Shown: positions 36,071 to 45,322, numbered from the stretch's first letter. The stretch: 64,000 nucleotides of DNA from JANPPS01 sp965246835 (GCA_965246835.1 CBDFFQ010000002.1:186001-250000); one strand, 5' to 3'. Translations and numbers: made by a program. Notes: generated from the letters alone by a model not told the origin.

Positions 36071-39000
36071 TCAAACCGAGAAGTATTTTGCCCGGGGGTT
36101 CAGCACCACGATGGCGCTGGTAGTCTGTTCCGGATGCAGCTGCCACTCGTCGGACAAGGAAACGCCGATGCGCTCCGCGTCCAGAAGGCGCAGCAGCGGC
36201 TCCTGATCCTCGAGCTTCGGGCAGGCCGGGTACCCGAACGAGTAGCGGGAGCCGCGGTAGGATTGCGCCAGCATCTTCTCCATATCGCGGTCATCCTCCC
36301 CGGCGAAGCCCAGCTCCGCCCGGATGCGCTTATGCGTGTATTCCGCCATCGCCTCCGCCACCTCGACCGAGAGGCCGTGGAGATACAGGTAATCCTGGTA
36401 GCGGTTATCCTCGAACCACACCCGCGCGGTGTCGGACGCCTTTTGGCCCACGGTCACGACTTGCAGGCCGATCACGTCCCGCTCCTTGTCATCCACGTCG
36501 CGGAAGAAGTCTGCGATGCACTCGCCATCCTCCTTCGGTTGCCGCGGCAGGTTGAAGCGGCACAACTCGGTCGTGCCGTCCTGGTCGAACACGATGAGGT
36601 CGTTGCCCTGCCCGGCGGCCTTCCAGTAGCCGTAGATCGCCTGCGGCTTCAGGATGTCTTCCGCCTCGCAGATCCCCAGCATGCGGCGCATGACGGGGCG
36701 CAACTCCTGCTTGGCCCAGCCCAGGAAGTCCTCGAGCGTCTTGCCCTGCTTCCGGTAGCCCCATTGGAATTGATACAGGCTGCGTTCGTTCAGGAACGGG
36801 ATCACCGCCTTGGACGGCGCCTCGATCACGCGGGGCCCCCAGAAAGGTGGCTCCATGACCGGGACATCCTGTGTAATGCCGCGGCGCCGGGCTTGCACCG
36901 CGGCGACGTCCACCGGTCCGAATGCCCGCTGATCGGCCTGGCCCAAGGTGCGGCTCTTGTTGCGGGACTTGCCGGACCGCTTGGCCTGGATCGCCGCCAG
37001 GTAGTCGTCGAACCCGTTGCCGGTGACGCGGTCCATGAGGTTCAGCCCGTCGAACGCATCGCGCGCATACGCCACGCGCCCGCACGCATAGGCCTGCACG
37101 CAATCATCCTCGACATAGTTGCGGGTGAGTGCGGCGCCGCCCAGCATGACCGGGATCTCGAGCCCCTGACGCGCCATTTCCTCGAGGTTTTCGCGCATCA
37201 CGACGGTCGATTTCACCAGCAGACCGGACATGCCGATCGCGTGCGCCCGATGCTCCTTGGCGGCCGCCACCATGTCCGCCAGCGGCACCTTGATGCCGAG
37301 ATTGACCACCCGGTAGCCGTTATTGGTCAGGATGATGTCGACCAGGTTCTTGCCGATATCGTGCACGTCCCCCTTCACGGTGGCCAGCACGATGGTGCCC
37401 TTCTCCTGGCCCTCGACCCGCTCCATGTGGGGTTCGAGGTGGGCGACGGCGGCCTTCATCGTCTCGGCCGATTGCAGCACGAAGGGCAACTGCATCTTAC
37501 CGGCGCCGAATAATTCGCCGACCACCTTCATGCCGTCGAGCAACACGTTGTTGATGATGTCGAGCGGGGCGTTGGTGAGCATCGCCTCGTCCAGCTCATC
37601 GGCCAGGCCCTTGCGGTCGCCATCGATGATGCGGTCCTTGAGCCGGCCCTCGACGGTTTCGGCCCGCACTTTCTTCACGGCATCCGCCGCCTTGCGATCG
37701 GCGAACATTTCCAGCAGACGCTGCAACGGGTCGTATCCCTCCCGCCTTCGATCGAACAGCAGGTCTTCCATCACCTGCACCTCTTCCGGCGCAATGAGGT
37801 GCAAGGGCCTGATCTTGCTCACATGCACGATGGCGCCCGTCATGCCGGCGCGCACGGCGTGATCCAGGAACACGGAGTTCAGCACCGCGCGGGCGGCGGC
37901 GTTCAGGCCGAAGCTGATGTTGCTGAGGCCCAGGATGATCTGGATGTCCGGGAAGGCGTCGCGGATCAGCTTGATGCCTTCCAGCGTCCACTGTCCGAGC
38001 TTGCGGTCATCCTCGTTGCCGGTCGCCACCGTGAAGGTCAGCGGATCGATCAGCAAATCCGATTGCGGCAGGCCATGTTTGTCGCAGGCGAACGCGACAA
38101 GGCGGCGCGCGACGGCGAGCTTGTCTTCCGGCGTCTTGGCCATGCCGGTCTCGTCGATCGTGAGCGCGATCACGGCGGCACCGAATTTCTTGGCGAGGAG
38201 CATGCGCTGCTCGGCGGCCTCCTCCCCGTCCTCGAAGTTGATCGAGTTGATGATCGGTTTGCCGCCATGCAAGCGGATCGCGGCCTCCAGCACCGGCAGC
38301 TCCGTGCTGTCGATCACCAAGGGCGTGTTCACGCTGCTGGTAAAGCGGGTGATGACCTCGTTCATCTCGTACACTTCGTCCCGTCCGACGAAGGCGGTGC
38401 AGATGTCCAGGCTGTTGGAGCCCTCGGCGATCTGCTCGCGGCCCATCGCGACGCAGCCATCCCAGTCGCCGGCCTCTTGCAGTTCGCGCCACTTCTTCGA
38501 CCCGTTGGCGTTGCAGCGCTCGCCTATGGAGAAATAGCTGTTCTCCTGCCGAAGCGGCACGGCGCCATACAGGCTCGCGACCGAAGGCACCCACACGGGC
38601 TTGCGCGGGACCGGCGCCGGCCGGAAGCCGCCACGTTTGCGCAACATGGCGTCCAGCGCCTGGATGTGCCCGATGCTGGTGCCGCAGCAGCCGCCGATCA
38701 GGTTCAACCCGTCCTCCGCCACGAACCGCTCGACCCAGACCGCCATCTGCTCGGCGTCCAACGGGTAGTGCGTCTTGCCATCCACCAGCTCCGGCAGGCC
38801 GGCGTTTGGCTGGATCGACAACAGGCCGGGCCAATTCGCCGCGAGCCAGCGGACATGCTCCGCCATCTCCTGCGGACCCGTGGCGCAGTTCAAACCAATC
38901 AGCGGCACGTCCAGCGCGTGCACCACCGTCGCGGCCGCCGCGATGTCGGGCCCGACCAGCAGCGTGCCGGTGGTCTCGACCGTGACCTGCACGAAGATCG

Positions 39001-39556
39001 GCGTGTCCGTCCCGGCCTCGAGCCGCGCCAGCTTCGCGCCGTTCACGGCCGCCTTGATCTGCAACGTGTCCTGGCACGTCTCGATCAGGATCGCGTCCAC
39101 GCCGCCCGCTATCAGGCCGCGGGACTGCGCCGCCAGTGCTGCCTCCAACGGGTCATAGGCGATGTTGCCGAGGGAGGGCAGCTTGGTGCCGGGCCCGATG
39201 CTGCCGACCACCCAGCGATGCCGGCCATCCGAGAAGCTATCCGCAGCCTCCCGCGCCAGTTGCGCCGCGACCAGGTTGATCTCATGCGTGCGCGCCTCCA
39301 GCCCGAATTCCGCCAAAGTGAGCGGGGACCCGCCGAAGGTGTTGGTCTCCACCATGTCGGCGCCGGCCTCGAAATAGCCGCGGTGAATCTCGCGCACGAG
39401 GTCCGGACGGGACAGGTTCAGCACCTCCGTGCAGTTCTCCTGGTTCCAGTAATCCGTCTCGATATCGAGCGTCAGCGCCTGCACCCGGCTGCCCATGCCG
39501 CCATCGCACAGCAACACCTGGTCACGCGACGCATCGAGCAAGTGCGGTCGGGTCAT
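36071..39556 (-). CDS. metH: Cobalamin-dependent methionine synthase
   Basis: A full-length 1161-residue MetH that transfers the methyl group from methyltetrahydrofolate to homocysteine. The homocysteine domain has the zinc cysteines in GLNCATGPQEM and GGCCGTS (near residue 288). The folate domain contains NVRGxR-like text around ERCNANGSKKW. The cobalamin loop is DVHDIGKN from residue 730, with the axial His at about 732. The C-terminal SAM-binding activation domain is present (LEDQEPLLRLLDAERIGVSLS near the end). It starts within the stop of the upstream regulator gene (ATGA) and needs the B12 supplied by the downstream genes. Confidence 0.97.
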   Translation of the reverse strand: MTRPHLLDASRDQVLLCDGGMGSRVQALTLDIETDYWNQENCTEVLNLSRPDLVREIHRGYFEAGADMVETNTFGGSPLTLAEFGLEARTHEINLVAAQLAREAADSFSDGRHRWVVGSIGPGTKLPSLGNIAYDPLEAALAAQSRGLIAGGVDAILIETCQDTLQIKAAVNGAKLARLEAGTDTPIFVQVTVETTGTLLVGPDIAAAATVVHALDVPLIGLNCATGPQEMAEHVRWLAANWPGLLSIQPNAGLPELVDGKTHYPLDAEQMAVWVERFVAEDGLNLIGGCCGTSIGHIQALDAMLRKRGGFRPAPVPRKPVWVPSVASLYGAVPLRQENSYFSIGERCNANGSKKWRELQEAGDWDGCVAMGREQIAEGSNSLDICTAFVGRDEVYEMNEVITRFTSSVNTPLVIDSTELPVLEAAIRLHGGKPIINSINFEDGEEAAEQRMLLAKKFGAAVIALTIDETGMAKTPEDKLAVARRLVAFACDKHGLPQSDLLIDPLTFTVATGNEDDRKLGQWTLEGIKLIRDAFPDIQIILGLSNISFGLNAAARAVLNSVFLDHAVRAGMTGAIVHVSKIRPLHLIAPEEVQVMEDLLFDRRREGYDPLQRLLEMFADRKAADAVKKVRAETVEGRLKDRIIDGDRKGLADELDEAMLTNAPLDIINNVLLDGMKVVGELFGAGKMQLPFVLQSAETMKAAVAHLEPHMERVEGQEKGTIVLATVKGDVHDIGKNLVDIILTNNGYRVVNLGIKVPLADMVAAAKEHRAHAIGMSGLLVKSTVVMRENLEEMARQGLEIPVMLGGAALTRNYVEDDCVQAYACGRVAYARDAFDGLNLMDRVTGNGFDDYLAAIQAKRSGKSRNKSRTLGQADQRAFGPVDVAAVQARRRGITQDVPVMEPPFWGPRVIEAPSKAVIPFLNERSLYQFQWGYRKQGKTLEDFLGWAKQELRPVMRRMLGICEAEDILKPQAIYGYWKAAGQGNDLIVFDQDGTTELCRFNLPRQPKEDGECIADFFRDVDDKERDVIGLQVVTVGQKASDTARVWFEDNRYQDYLYLHGLSVEVAEAMAEYTHKRIRAELGFAGEDDRDMEKMLAQSYRGSRYSFGYPACPKLEDQEPLLRLLDAERIGVSLSDEWQLHPEQTTSAIVVLNPRAKYFSV

Positions 39557-40521
39557 GAGCGGTCCTCAATAGCGTATTCGGGTAAACGAACGGTTAAGTT
39601 CGGAGCGAAATCGGCCTGCCGCGCCGTCCAGAGCCGCACTTCGAAGCCGCCTTGCACAGCGACGACGCCCTCGACAGCCAGCCCGGCATCCTCAAGCAAA
39701 GACGCCATCGCCGCGTCGGCAAAACCGGGCCAGCGATGCGCGAGCCGGTCCGTCTGCTCCGCGCGGGCATGCGGCGCCAAATCCACTACGATCATCAGCC
39801 CGTCGGGCGCCAGCACCCGGGCGGCTTCGGCCAGGGCGGCGGCAGGGTCCTCGGCGTGATGCAGCACCATCTGCAGCACCACGACGTCATACCCGCCCGT
39901 GAGCGGCAGGCGGTACATATCGGCCTGCCGCACGCTGCAATGGCCGAGCCCGGGCTTGGACAGCCGGGTGCGCGCCAGGGCCAGCATGGCGCGGCTGGCA
40001 TCGACGCCGAGGCCGGATGTCACGCGCGGCGCCAGCACCTCCAGCAGCCGCCCGGTCCCGGTGCCGATATCCAGCACGCGGCCGAGATGCGCGCCGGGCA
40101 GCAGGGCCAGCAGCGCGGCCTCGACCTCCGCCGCGGGGAGATCGAGCGCCCGCATCTCGTCCCAATCGGCCCCGCTGCGCCTGAAATGGTCGGACGCCAC
40201 GCGCGCCCGCTCCGCCAGCACGCGCGCCGCGCCACGGCGGTCCGCCAGCAGAACCGGATTTTCCTCCGGCAACCGGGCCAGCAGATCATGCACCAACCCG
40301 GCCCCGGGCGGGACGGCGAACCACATATTCGATCCCTCCCGCACCCGCTCCAGCACCCCGGCGTCACACAGCAGCTTGAGATGGCGTGACAAACGGGGCT
40401 GGCTTTGGCCGAGGATTTCTGTGAACTCCACCACGCAAAACGCCCCCCGCGCCGCGAGAGCCAACAGCCGCAGCCGGGTCGGTTCGGCGCAGGCGCGCAG
40501 CGCGGTGAGCAGATCGTCCAT
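39553..40521 (-). CDS. ArsR-type regulator fused to SAM methyltransferase (SahR-like)
   Basis: A 322-residue two-domain protein. Residues about 10-75 form an ArsR winged helix (CVVEFTEILGQSQPRLSRHLKLL). Residues from 145 form a class I methyltransferase with motif I VLDIGTGTGR (149-158) and LQMVLHHAEDPAAALAEAARVLAPDG. This layout matches the SahR regulators of proteobacteria, which sense S-adenosylhomocysteine and control metH and related genes. The ATG at 40521 was chosen as the start directly before the HTH; the longer frame crosses the operator-like palindrome. It overlaps metH by 4 bases and heads the B12-methionine operon. Confidence 0.88.
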   Translation of the reverse strand: MDDLLTALRACAEPTRLRLLALAARGAFCVVEFTEILGQSQPRLSRHLKLLCDAGVLERVREGSNMWFAVPPGAGLVHDLLARLPEENPVLLADRRGAARVLAERARVASDHFRRSGADWDEMRALDLPAAEVEAALLALLPGAHLGRVLDIGTGTGRLLEVLAPRVTSGLGVDASRAMLALARTRLSKPGLGHCSVRQADMYRLPLTGGYDVVVLQMVLHHAEDPAAALAEAARVLAPDGLMIVVDLAPHARAEQTDRLAHRWPGFADAAMASLLEDAGLAVEGVVAVQGGFEVRLWTARQADFAPNLTVRLPEYAIEDRS

Positions 40522-40532
40522 GTGTTGCCAAT

Positions 40533-40554
40533 GACATAAATATATCCTTATGTC
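40533..40554. promoter_or_regulatory. Palindrome, candidate SahR operator
   Basis: GACATAA (40533-40539) and TTATGTC (40548-40554) are perfect 7-base inverted arms around an AT-rich centre TATA. It lies 12 bases upstream of the regulator start and 6 bases before the ribosome site of the divergent gene at 40571. It resembles the ATAA-N-GATATC-N-TTAT type of site reported for SahR. One palindrome would control both directions. Confidence 0.6.
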
Positions 40555-40570
40555 CATATGGAGGTCGGCG

Positions 40571-40885
40571 ATGTGGCAGGTGGATGCGCGGGTTCCGGTG
40601 CGGTTCGGGGCGGCCGGGGACGGCGGGGCGGACGAGGCCATGTTGGTCGAGGGCGTTGCCTTCACGGCTGGCGCACCCGGCCATGTCGTTGGATGTGCCT
40701 GCTGCGGCGGACGCAGCGACGCGGCCCGGGCGCTGGGAGAGCTGTTTACCGATCGCGCGAAGGGGCGTGTGGCCCCATTTCAGCGTGTGCTGGTGGTGGC
40801 GACCGAGCTTGGCCGCGACGCGATTCGGGCGGCGGTGCGGGACGATTCGGTGGCGTCCGCACGGTTTCGCCTGGCGGACGGCTAG
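40571..40885 (+). CDS. Small CobW-like protein lacking a P-loop
   Basis: A 104-residue protein. The segment VVGCACCGGRSDAARALGELFTDR followed by PFQRVLVVAT resembles the central Cys-x-Cys-Cys loop and the next strand of CobW/COG0523 GTPase metallochaperones, but there is no N-terminal GxxGxGKT. Ends in an unrelated acidic/basic tail. The ATG at 40571 has a perfect GGAGGT five bases upstream. It is divergent from the SahR-metH-btu operon and shares the palindrome at 40533-40554. It may bind metal through the CxCC motif. The family link is a weak pattern match, not proof. Confidence 0.55.
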   Translation: MWQVDARVPVRFGAAGDGGADEAMLVEGVAFTAGAPGHVVGCACCGGRSDAARALGELFTDRAKGRVAPFQRVLVVATELGRDAIRAAVRDDSVASARFRLADG

Positions 40886-40897
40886 GCTGGCGGACGG

Positions 40898-41416
40898 CTA
40901 GGCCGGCACGTCCTGATCGCCGCGGCCCAGGGCGCGCTGCATATAAACGGTGTCCACCCAGCGCCCGAATTTCAGCCCGGACGCGCGCAGCAGCCCGACC
41001 CGCTGGAACCCGAGCGAGGTATGCACCCCAATCGAGCCCACATTGTCGCTGTCGCCGATGACCGCGATCATCTGGCGGAAGCCGGCCGCCTCCGCGTCCT
41101 CCAGCAAGCGCGCGACCAGCGCCTTGCCTACGCCTTGGCCGCGCACGTCTTCGCGCACATAGATGCTGTTTTCCGCCGTGCAGCGATAGGCGGAGCGGTC
41201 GCGGATTTGCGAGAAATAGGCGTAGCCCAGCACGCCCGTTGCATCGGTCGCGGCCAGATAGGACCAGCCATGCTTGCGAATTGCCGCGAACCGGGCCTGC
41301 ATCTCTTCGACCGACGGAGGCACTTCCTCAAAGGTGCCGGCGCCGTGCAGGACGTGGTGGGCGTAGATCGACTGGATCTCGGGGATGTCGGCGTCGGTCG
41401 CCATGCGAATGTCCAT
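40898..41416 (-). CDS. GNAT N-acetyltransferase, phosphinothricin acetyltransferase-like
   Basis: A 172-residue acetyltransferase. The start IRMATDADIPEIQSIYAHHVLHGAGTFEE and the acetyl-CoA segment IYVREDVRGQGVGKALVARL match the PAT/methionine sulfoximine acetyltransferase group, as does GFRQMIAVIGDSDNVGSIGVHTSLGF. Such enzymes N-acetylate glufosinate-like amino acids or methionine sulfone. It is convergent with the small CobW-like gene, which ends 12 bases away. The true substrate is unknown. Confidence 0.88.
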   Translation of the reverse strand: MDIRMATDADIPEIQSIYAHHVLHGAGTFEEVPPSVEEMQARFAAIRKHGWSYLAATDATGVLGYAYFSQIRDRSAYRCTAENSIYVREDVRGQGVGKALVARLLEDAEAAGFRQMIAVIGDSDNVGSIGVHTSLGFQRVGLLRASGLKFGRWVDTVYMQRALGRGDQDVPA

Positions 41417-41530
41417 GCGTCCGTCCTAGCGCGGAGGGCGCCGGATCGCTAGTCTCCGCGTCGTTTGCATGGAACACGGGGGCGCCATGGTGACGGCGCA
41501 TGCCCGGCTGTGCAGCTTTTTAACCATTGC

Positions 41531-41548
41531 TTAGCATTGGTGTGCTAA
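41531..41548. promoter_or_regulatory. Palindrome upstream of the secretion operon
   Basis: TTAGCA-TTGGTG-TGCTAA lies in the 192-base gap before the ABC exporter gene, next to a run of Ts (about 41518). This gap contains no supported gene and probably holds the operon promoter. The palindrome is a candidate regulator site; the regulator is unknown. Confidence 0.3.
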
Positions 41549-41608
41549 CCAACTGCGATCTCGATGGCGCTGCGGCGTCGCTAATCCTTTGGCAACAAGG
41601 AACGGTCC

Positions 41609-43891
41609 GTGGATTTACCTGGCTCCGCACTGCCCCTTACCGACGCCGCCCGGCCCGCCCTGCATGGGATCGAGGGAGGCTCGTCGGCACCGGGGTCGGC
41701 TGATCTTCGGCTGCTTGCGATGGTCGCGGTGGCGCGGCATCACGGGATCGACCTGCACCACACCGATTATCGTGCCCAGGCGAGTGAGGCCGTGCCGTCC
41801 CCGGCGTCGTTGGCCGCGTGGGCGCGGGAGCAGGGATTGTGGGCCAAGGCAGACCGGCTGAAATGGAAGCAGCTGCTGCGGTTGCAGGGCAATGCCAACC
41901 CGCCGCCGCCCGTGGTGCTGCTGTTCAAGGACGGAACGGCCGGGGTGATGGTCGGGACGGATGTGGCGCGCCAGGTAGTTTGGGTGCGCGATCCGCGCTC
42001 GAGCGGGACAGAATCGGCGGTGCCGATCGACGAGTTGCGCCTGGCCGAGGCCTGGGGTGGGGAGGTCATCCTCGCCCGGCGCTTGCGGGCGGAGGCCGAG
42101 TCGGACCAGCCCTTTACCCTCGGCTGGCTGCTGGGGCTGGTTGCGAAGGAAAAGGGCTCGCTGCGGGACATCGGCATCGGCTCGATCACGCTGAGCGCGC
42201 TCACGATCGTGCCGCCGTTGCTGGTCATGACCGTGGTGGACCGGGTGGTCACCCACCACAGCTATTCTACTCTCGTATTGCTCAGCGTGATCCTTGGCAT
42301 CACCGCTGCTTATGAAGCGTTGCTCGGCTATGCAAGGCGTGAGCTGGTGCAGGTCGTATCCACGCGGGTCGACGCCAAACTCAACGTGCACATTTTCGAC
42401 CGGCTTTTGGGCTTGCCGCTGGACTACTTCGAGAAGACGCCGGCAGGGCAGACCAATTACCGCATCGGCCAGGTCTGGAAAATCCGCGAGTTCCTGACCG
42501 GGAAGCTGATGGGCACGTTCCTGGACATGTTCACGCTGGTGTTCTTGTTGCCCTTCCTGTTCTGGATGGAGCCGACGCTGGCGTGGATCGTGCTGGTTTG
42601 CGCGATTCTGATCGCGGTCGTGATCATGGCTTTCCTGCCGGCGCTGCGAACGGTGATCGGGAAGCTGACCGCGGCCGAGAGCGACAAGGGATCCACGATG
42701 GTGGAGACCGTGCACGGCATCCGGACGGTGAAGTCCTTGGCGCTGGAGCCGCAGCGCCGGGCCGAATGGGATGAGCGGACGGCGGCGGCGGGCAAGCTGA
42801 AGTTGCAGGCCGGGCGGCTGGCGAACTGGCCGCAGACCATCATCAACCCGATCGAGGGCTTCATCCAGCGCGGCATCATCATGGTCGGCGCCTACATCGC
42901 CATGCAGGACAATACCGGCATCGCCGTGGGCGGCCTGGTGGCGTTCATGATGCTGGGTGCGCGCGTCACTCAGCCGCTGGTTGGGTTGGCGCGGCTGATC
43001 GAGGATTTCGAGGACGTGCGGGCCAGCATCGGGCAGGTGGCGATGGTGCTGAACAATCCGAGCGAGACGAAGGCGATGCAGGGCGGGCTGCGCCCGAAGT
43101 TCAGCGGCGCCGTGTCGTTCGAAGACCTGACTTTCACCTATCCGGGCGCCAAGATGCCAGCCCTGGAGAAGGTCGGGTTCGACATTCCGGCTGGCACGAT
43201 GCTCGGCGTCGTGGGCCGCAGCGGCTCGGGGAAAAGCACGCTCACGCGGCTGTTGCAGGGGATCAACCGTGAGTACAACGGCTTCCTGAAGATCGACGGG
43301 GTGGAGCTGCGGGAGATCAACCTCACTCATCTTCGCCGCAGCTTCGGCGTGGTGTTGCAGGACAACTTCCTGTTCCGCGGCACCGTGCGGGACAACATCA
43401 CGGCGGGGCGCGCGGGCCTTACGCTCGATGACGTGGTGCGCGCGGCACGCCTGGCGGGGGCGGAGGAGTTTATCGAGCGGCTGCCGGCCGGATATGACAC
43501 GTGGATCGAGGAAGGCTCCGCCAACCTCTCGGGCGGGCAGCGGCAGCGGCTGGCGATCGCGCGCGCCGTGATCGCGGATCCCCGCATCATGATCCTGGAC
43601 GAGGCCACCAGCGCGCTGGATCCGGAGAGCGAGGCGCTGGTCAACGCCAACCTGACCCGGCTCGGCAAGGGCCGCACCATGGTCATCGTCTCGCATCGGC
43701 TGTCGTCGTTGCTGGATTGCGACCTGATCCTGGTCATGGATCGCGGCCGGGTGGTGGATATGGCGCCGCACAAGGTGCTGCTGGAACGGTGCGCGATCTA
43801 CCGCACGCTGTGGGCGCAGCAGAACCGGCATCTGGACGGGCAGATGGGACGGCAGACGCCCTTGGTCCCGGTGCTGGCCCAAGGGGATTGA
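41609..43891 (+). CDS. Type I secretion ABC exporter with C39-like domain
   Basis: A 760-residue exporter. The N-terminal 140 residues are a peptidase-C39-like domain. The segment that should hold the catalytic Cys reads SADLRLLAMVAVARHHGID, with no Cys, so it is a docking (CLD) domain as in RTX toxin exporters and not a protease. Six helices follow, then the ATPase: Walker A GVVGRSGSGKSTL, signature LSGGQRQRLAIARA, Walker B RIMILDEATSALD. The GTG start at 41609 has AAGGA upstream. It is followed by the HlyD partner after 33 bases. Together with an outer-membrane TolC, not in the window, it would export a protein straight out of the cell. Confidence 0.93.
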   Translation: MDLPGSALPLTDAARPALHGIEGGSSAPGSADLRLLAMVAVARHHGIDLHHTDYRAQASEAVPSPASLAAWAREQGLWAKADRLKWKQLLRLQGNANPPPPVVLLFKDGTAGVMVGTDVARQVVWVRDPRSSGTESAVPIDELRLAEAWGGEVILARRLRAEAESDQPFTLGWLLGLVAKEKGSLRDIGIGSITLSALTIVPPLLVMTVVDRVVTHHSYSTLVLLSVILGITAAYEALLGYARRELVQVVSTRVDAKLNVHIFDRLLGLPLDYFEKTPAGQTNYRIGQVWKIREFLTGKLMGTFLDMFTLVFLLPFLFWMEPTLAWIVLVCAILIAVVIMAFLPALRTVIGKLTAAESDKGSTMVETVHGIRTVKSLALEPQRRAEWDERTAAAGKLKLQAGRLANWPQTIINPIEGFIQRGIIMVGAYIAMQDNTGIAVGGLVAFMMLGARVTQPLVGLARLIEDFEDVRASIGQVAMVLNNPSETKAMQGGLRPKFSGAVSFEDLTFTYPGAKMPALEKVGFDIPAGTMLGVVGRSGSGKSTLTRLLQGINREYNGFLKIDGVELREINLTHLRRSFGVVLQDNFLFRGTVRDNITAGRAGLTLDDVVRAARLAGAEEFIERLPAGYDTWIEEGSANLSGGQRQRLAIARAVIADPRIMILDEATSALDPESEALVNANLTRLGKGRTMVIVSHRLSSLLDCDLILVMDRGRVVDMAPHKVLLERCAIYRTLWAQQNRHLDGQMGRQTPLVPVLAQGD

Positions 43892-43924
43892 GGGCGTTCT
43901 TCGCGGCGACTGCCTGACGGCTGA

Positions 43925-45322
43925 ATGACGGGATCGACCATGAGCGACATGACCATCCGGGGGCAGAGCGCCCCGAGCAAAGCGAGCGTGCCCAGCCTGC
44001 TGGAATTCCACTCGCCGACGGCGGCCCTGGCGGTGGTGACGTCCAACCCCGGCGCGCGTGGGACGATTTGGGTCGTGGGCACGCTGGTGCTGGCCTGCGC
44101 CGCCGCGGCCGCGCTGATCCCGATCGACAAGGTGGTGACGGCCCCGGGGCGTGTGGTGTCCCAGACGGCCACCAACGTGGTGCAGCCGCTCGAGACCGCG
44201 ATCGTACGGTCGATCGAGGTGACGGAGGGCCAGTTGGTCAAGAGGGGCGACGTGCTGGCCCGGTTGGACCCGACCTTCGCCACCGCCGACCTTTCCGCCC
44301 TGCAAACCCAGGTCGCGAGCCTCGAGGCCGAAGTGTCGCGCTTGCAGGCGGAGGCCACTGGCACCGCGTATCGCCCGCTGGACTCCAGCACCATGGCGAT
44401 CATCCAGGCCTCGTTGTTCAATCAGCGGCAGGCGGAGCGCGGGTTCAAGAACGAGAACTACACGCAGAAGATCAGCAGCCTGCAATCACAGCAGCAGCGC
44501 GCGGCCTCCGACCGGACGGCGTATATGGAGCAGGTGCGGATCGCGACCGTGATCGTGTCCAAGCGCGCGGACCTCGAGAAGCTGCAGGTCGGCAGCCAGT
44601 TGGCGTTGCTGGACGCGCAGAACCAGCTGGTGACGGCGCAGCGCGGCCTGGATGGCGCGACGGCGACGCTGGTGCAGGCGACGCGGGATTTGCAGGCGAT
44701 GCAGGCCGAGCGGGACGGGTATAACCAGCAATGGCGCGGCCAGGTGAACCAGGAATTGACGGAGCAGGGCCGCAAGCTCAGCGACGCGCGGGAGCAGCTC
44801 AACAAGGCGACCTTGCGGCGGGAGCTCGTGGTGCTGCGCGCCGGGCAGGACAGCATCGTGCAGAGCATCGCTCGCGTGTCGCAGGGGTCCGTGCTTCAGT
44901 CCGGGGAGCAGTTTTTTACGCTCGTGCCGAGTGATGCCGTGCTCGAGGTCGAGGTCAATGTGCCCGGCAGCGAGGCCGGGTTCGTGCACCCCGGCAATAC
45001 CGTCACCATCAAGTTCGACACGTTCCCGTTCACGCAGTATGGCGGTGCGGCCGGCACGGTGCGGGTCGTGAGCCCCGACAGCATCGCCGGGAACCAGGAC
45101 GATCGGCAGCGCACGCAGCAGCAGGCGCAGCCGCAATCGGCGCCCATTTACCGCAGCCGGATCACGCTGGATGAGATCAAGCTGCATGACACGCCCAAGA
45201 ACTTCCGGGTGGTACCGGGGATGCCGGTTGCGGCGGATATCAAGGTGGGAGAGCGGACGCTCATGACCTATCTGTTCAGCCGCGTGTTGCCGGTGTTCAT
45301 GGACGGGATGCGGGAGCCCTGA
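43925..45322 (+). CDS. HlyD-family periplasmic adaptor of type I secretion
   Basis: A 465-residue membrane fusion protein with one N-terminal helix (TIWVVGTLVLACAAAAALI). The lipoyl half GRVVSQTATNVVQPLETAIVRSI, a long coiled coil (about residues 120-285) and a beta barrel near LVPSDAVLEVEVNVPGSEAGFV follow the HlyD plan. It links the ABC exporter in the inner membrane to TolC. Start is either 43925 or the in-frame ATG at 43940. A Gln-rich patch (RQRTQQQAQPQ) lies in the barrel region. Confidence 0.93.
   Translation: MTGSTMSDMTIRGQSAPSKASVPSLLEFHSPTAALAVVTSNPGARGTIWVVGTLVLACAAAAALIPIDKVVTAPGRVVSQTATNVVQPLETAIVRSIEVTEGQLVKRGDVLARLDPTFATADLSALQTQVASLEAEVSRLQAEATGTAYRPLDSSTMAIIQASLFNQRQAERGFKNENYTQKISSLQSQQQRAASDRTAYMEQVRIATVIVSKRADLEKLQVGSQLALLDAQNQLVTAQRGLDGATATLVQATRDLQAMQAERDGYNQQWRGQVNQELTEQGRKLSDAREQLNKATLRRELVVLRAGQDSIVQSIARVSQGSVLQSGEQFFTLVPSDAVLEVEVNVPGSEAGFVHPGNTVTIKFDTFPFTQYGGAAGTVRVVSPDSIAGNQDDRQRTQQQAQPQSAPIYRSRITLDEIKLHDTPKNFRVVPGMPVAADIKVGERTLMTYLFSRVLPVFMDGMREP

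Noticed and set aside
36018..36146. Longer N-terminus for the CDF transporter starting at 36146
   Set aside because: It would run 76 bases into the end of metH. The GTG at 36017 has a good ribosome site and sits at the usual distance from the first helix.
41615..44485. 956-codon minus-strand open frame opposite the ABC exporter and adaptor
   Set aside because: Antisense frame with low-complexity His/Gln/Arg content. The plus-strand genes have complete Walker and HlyD features.
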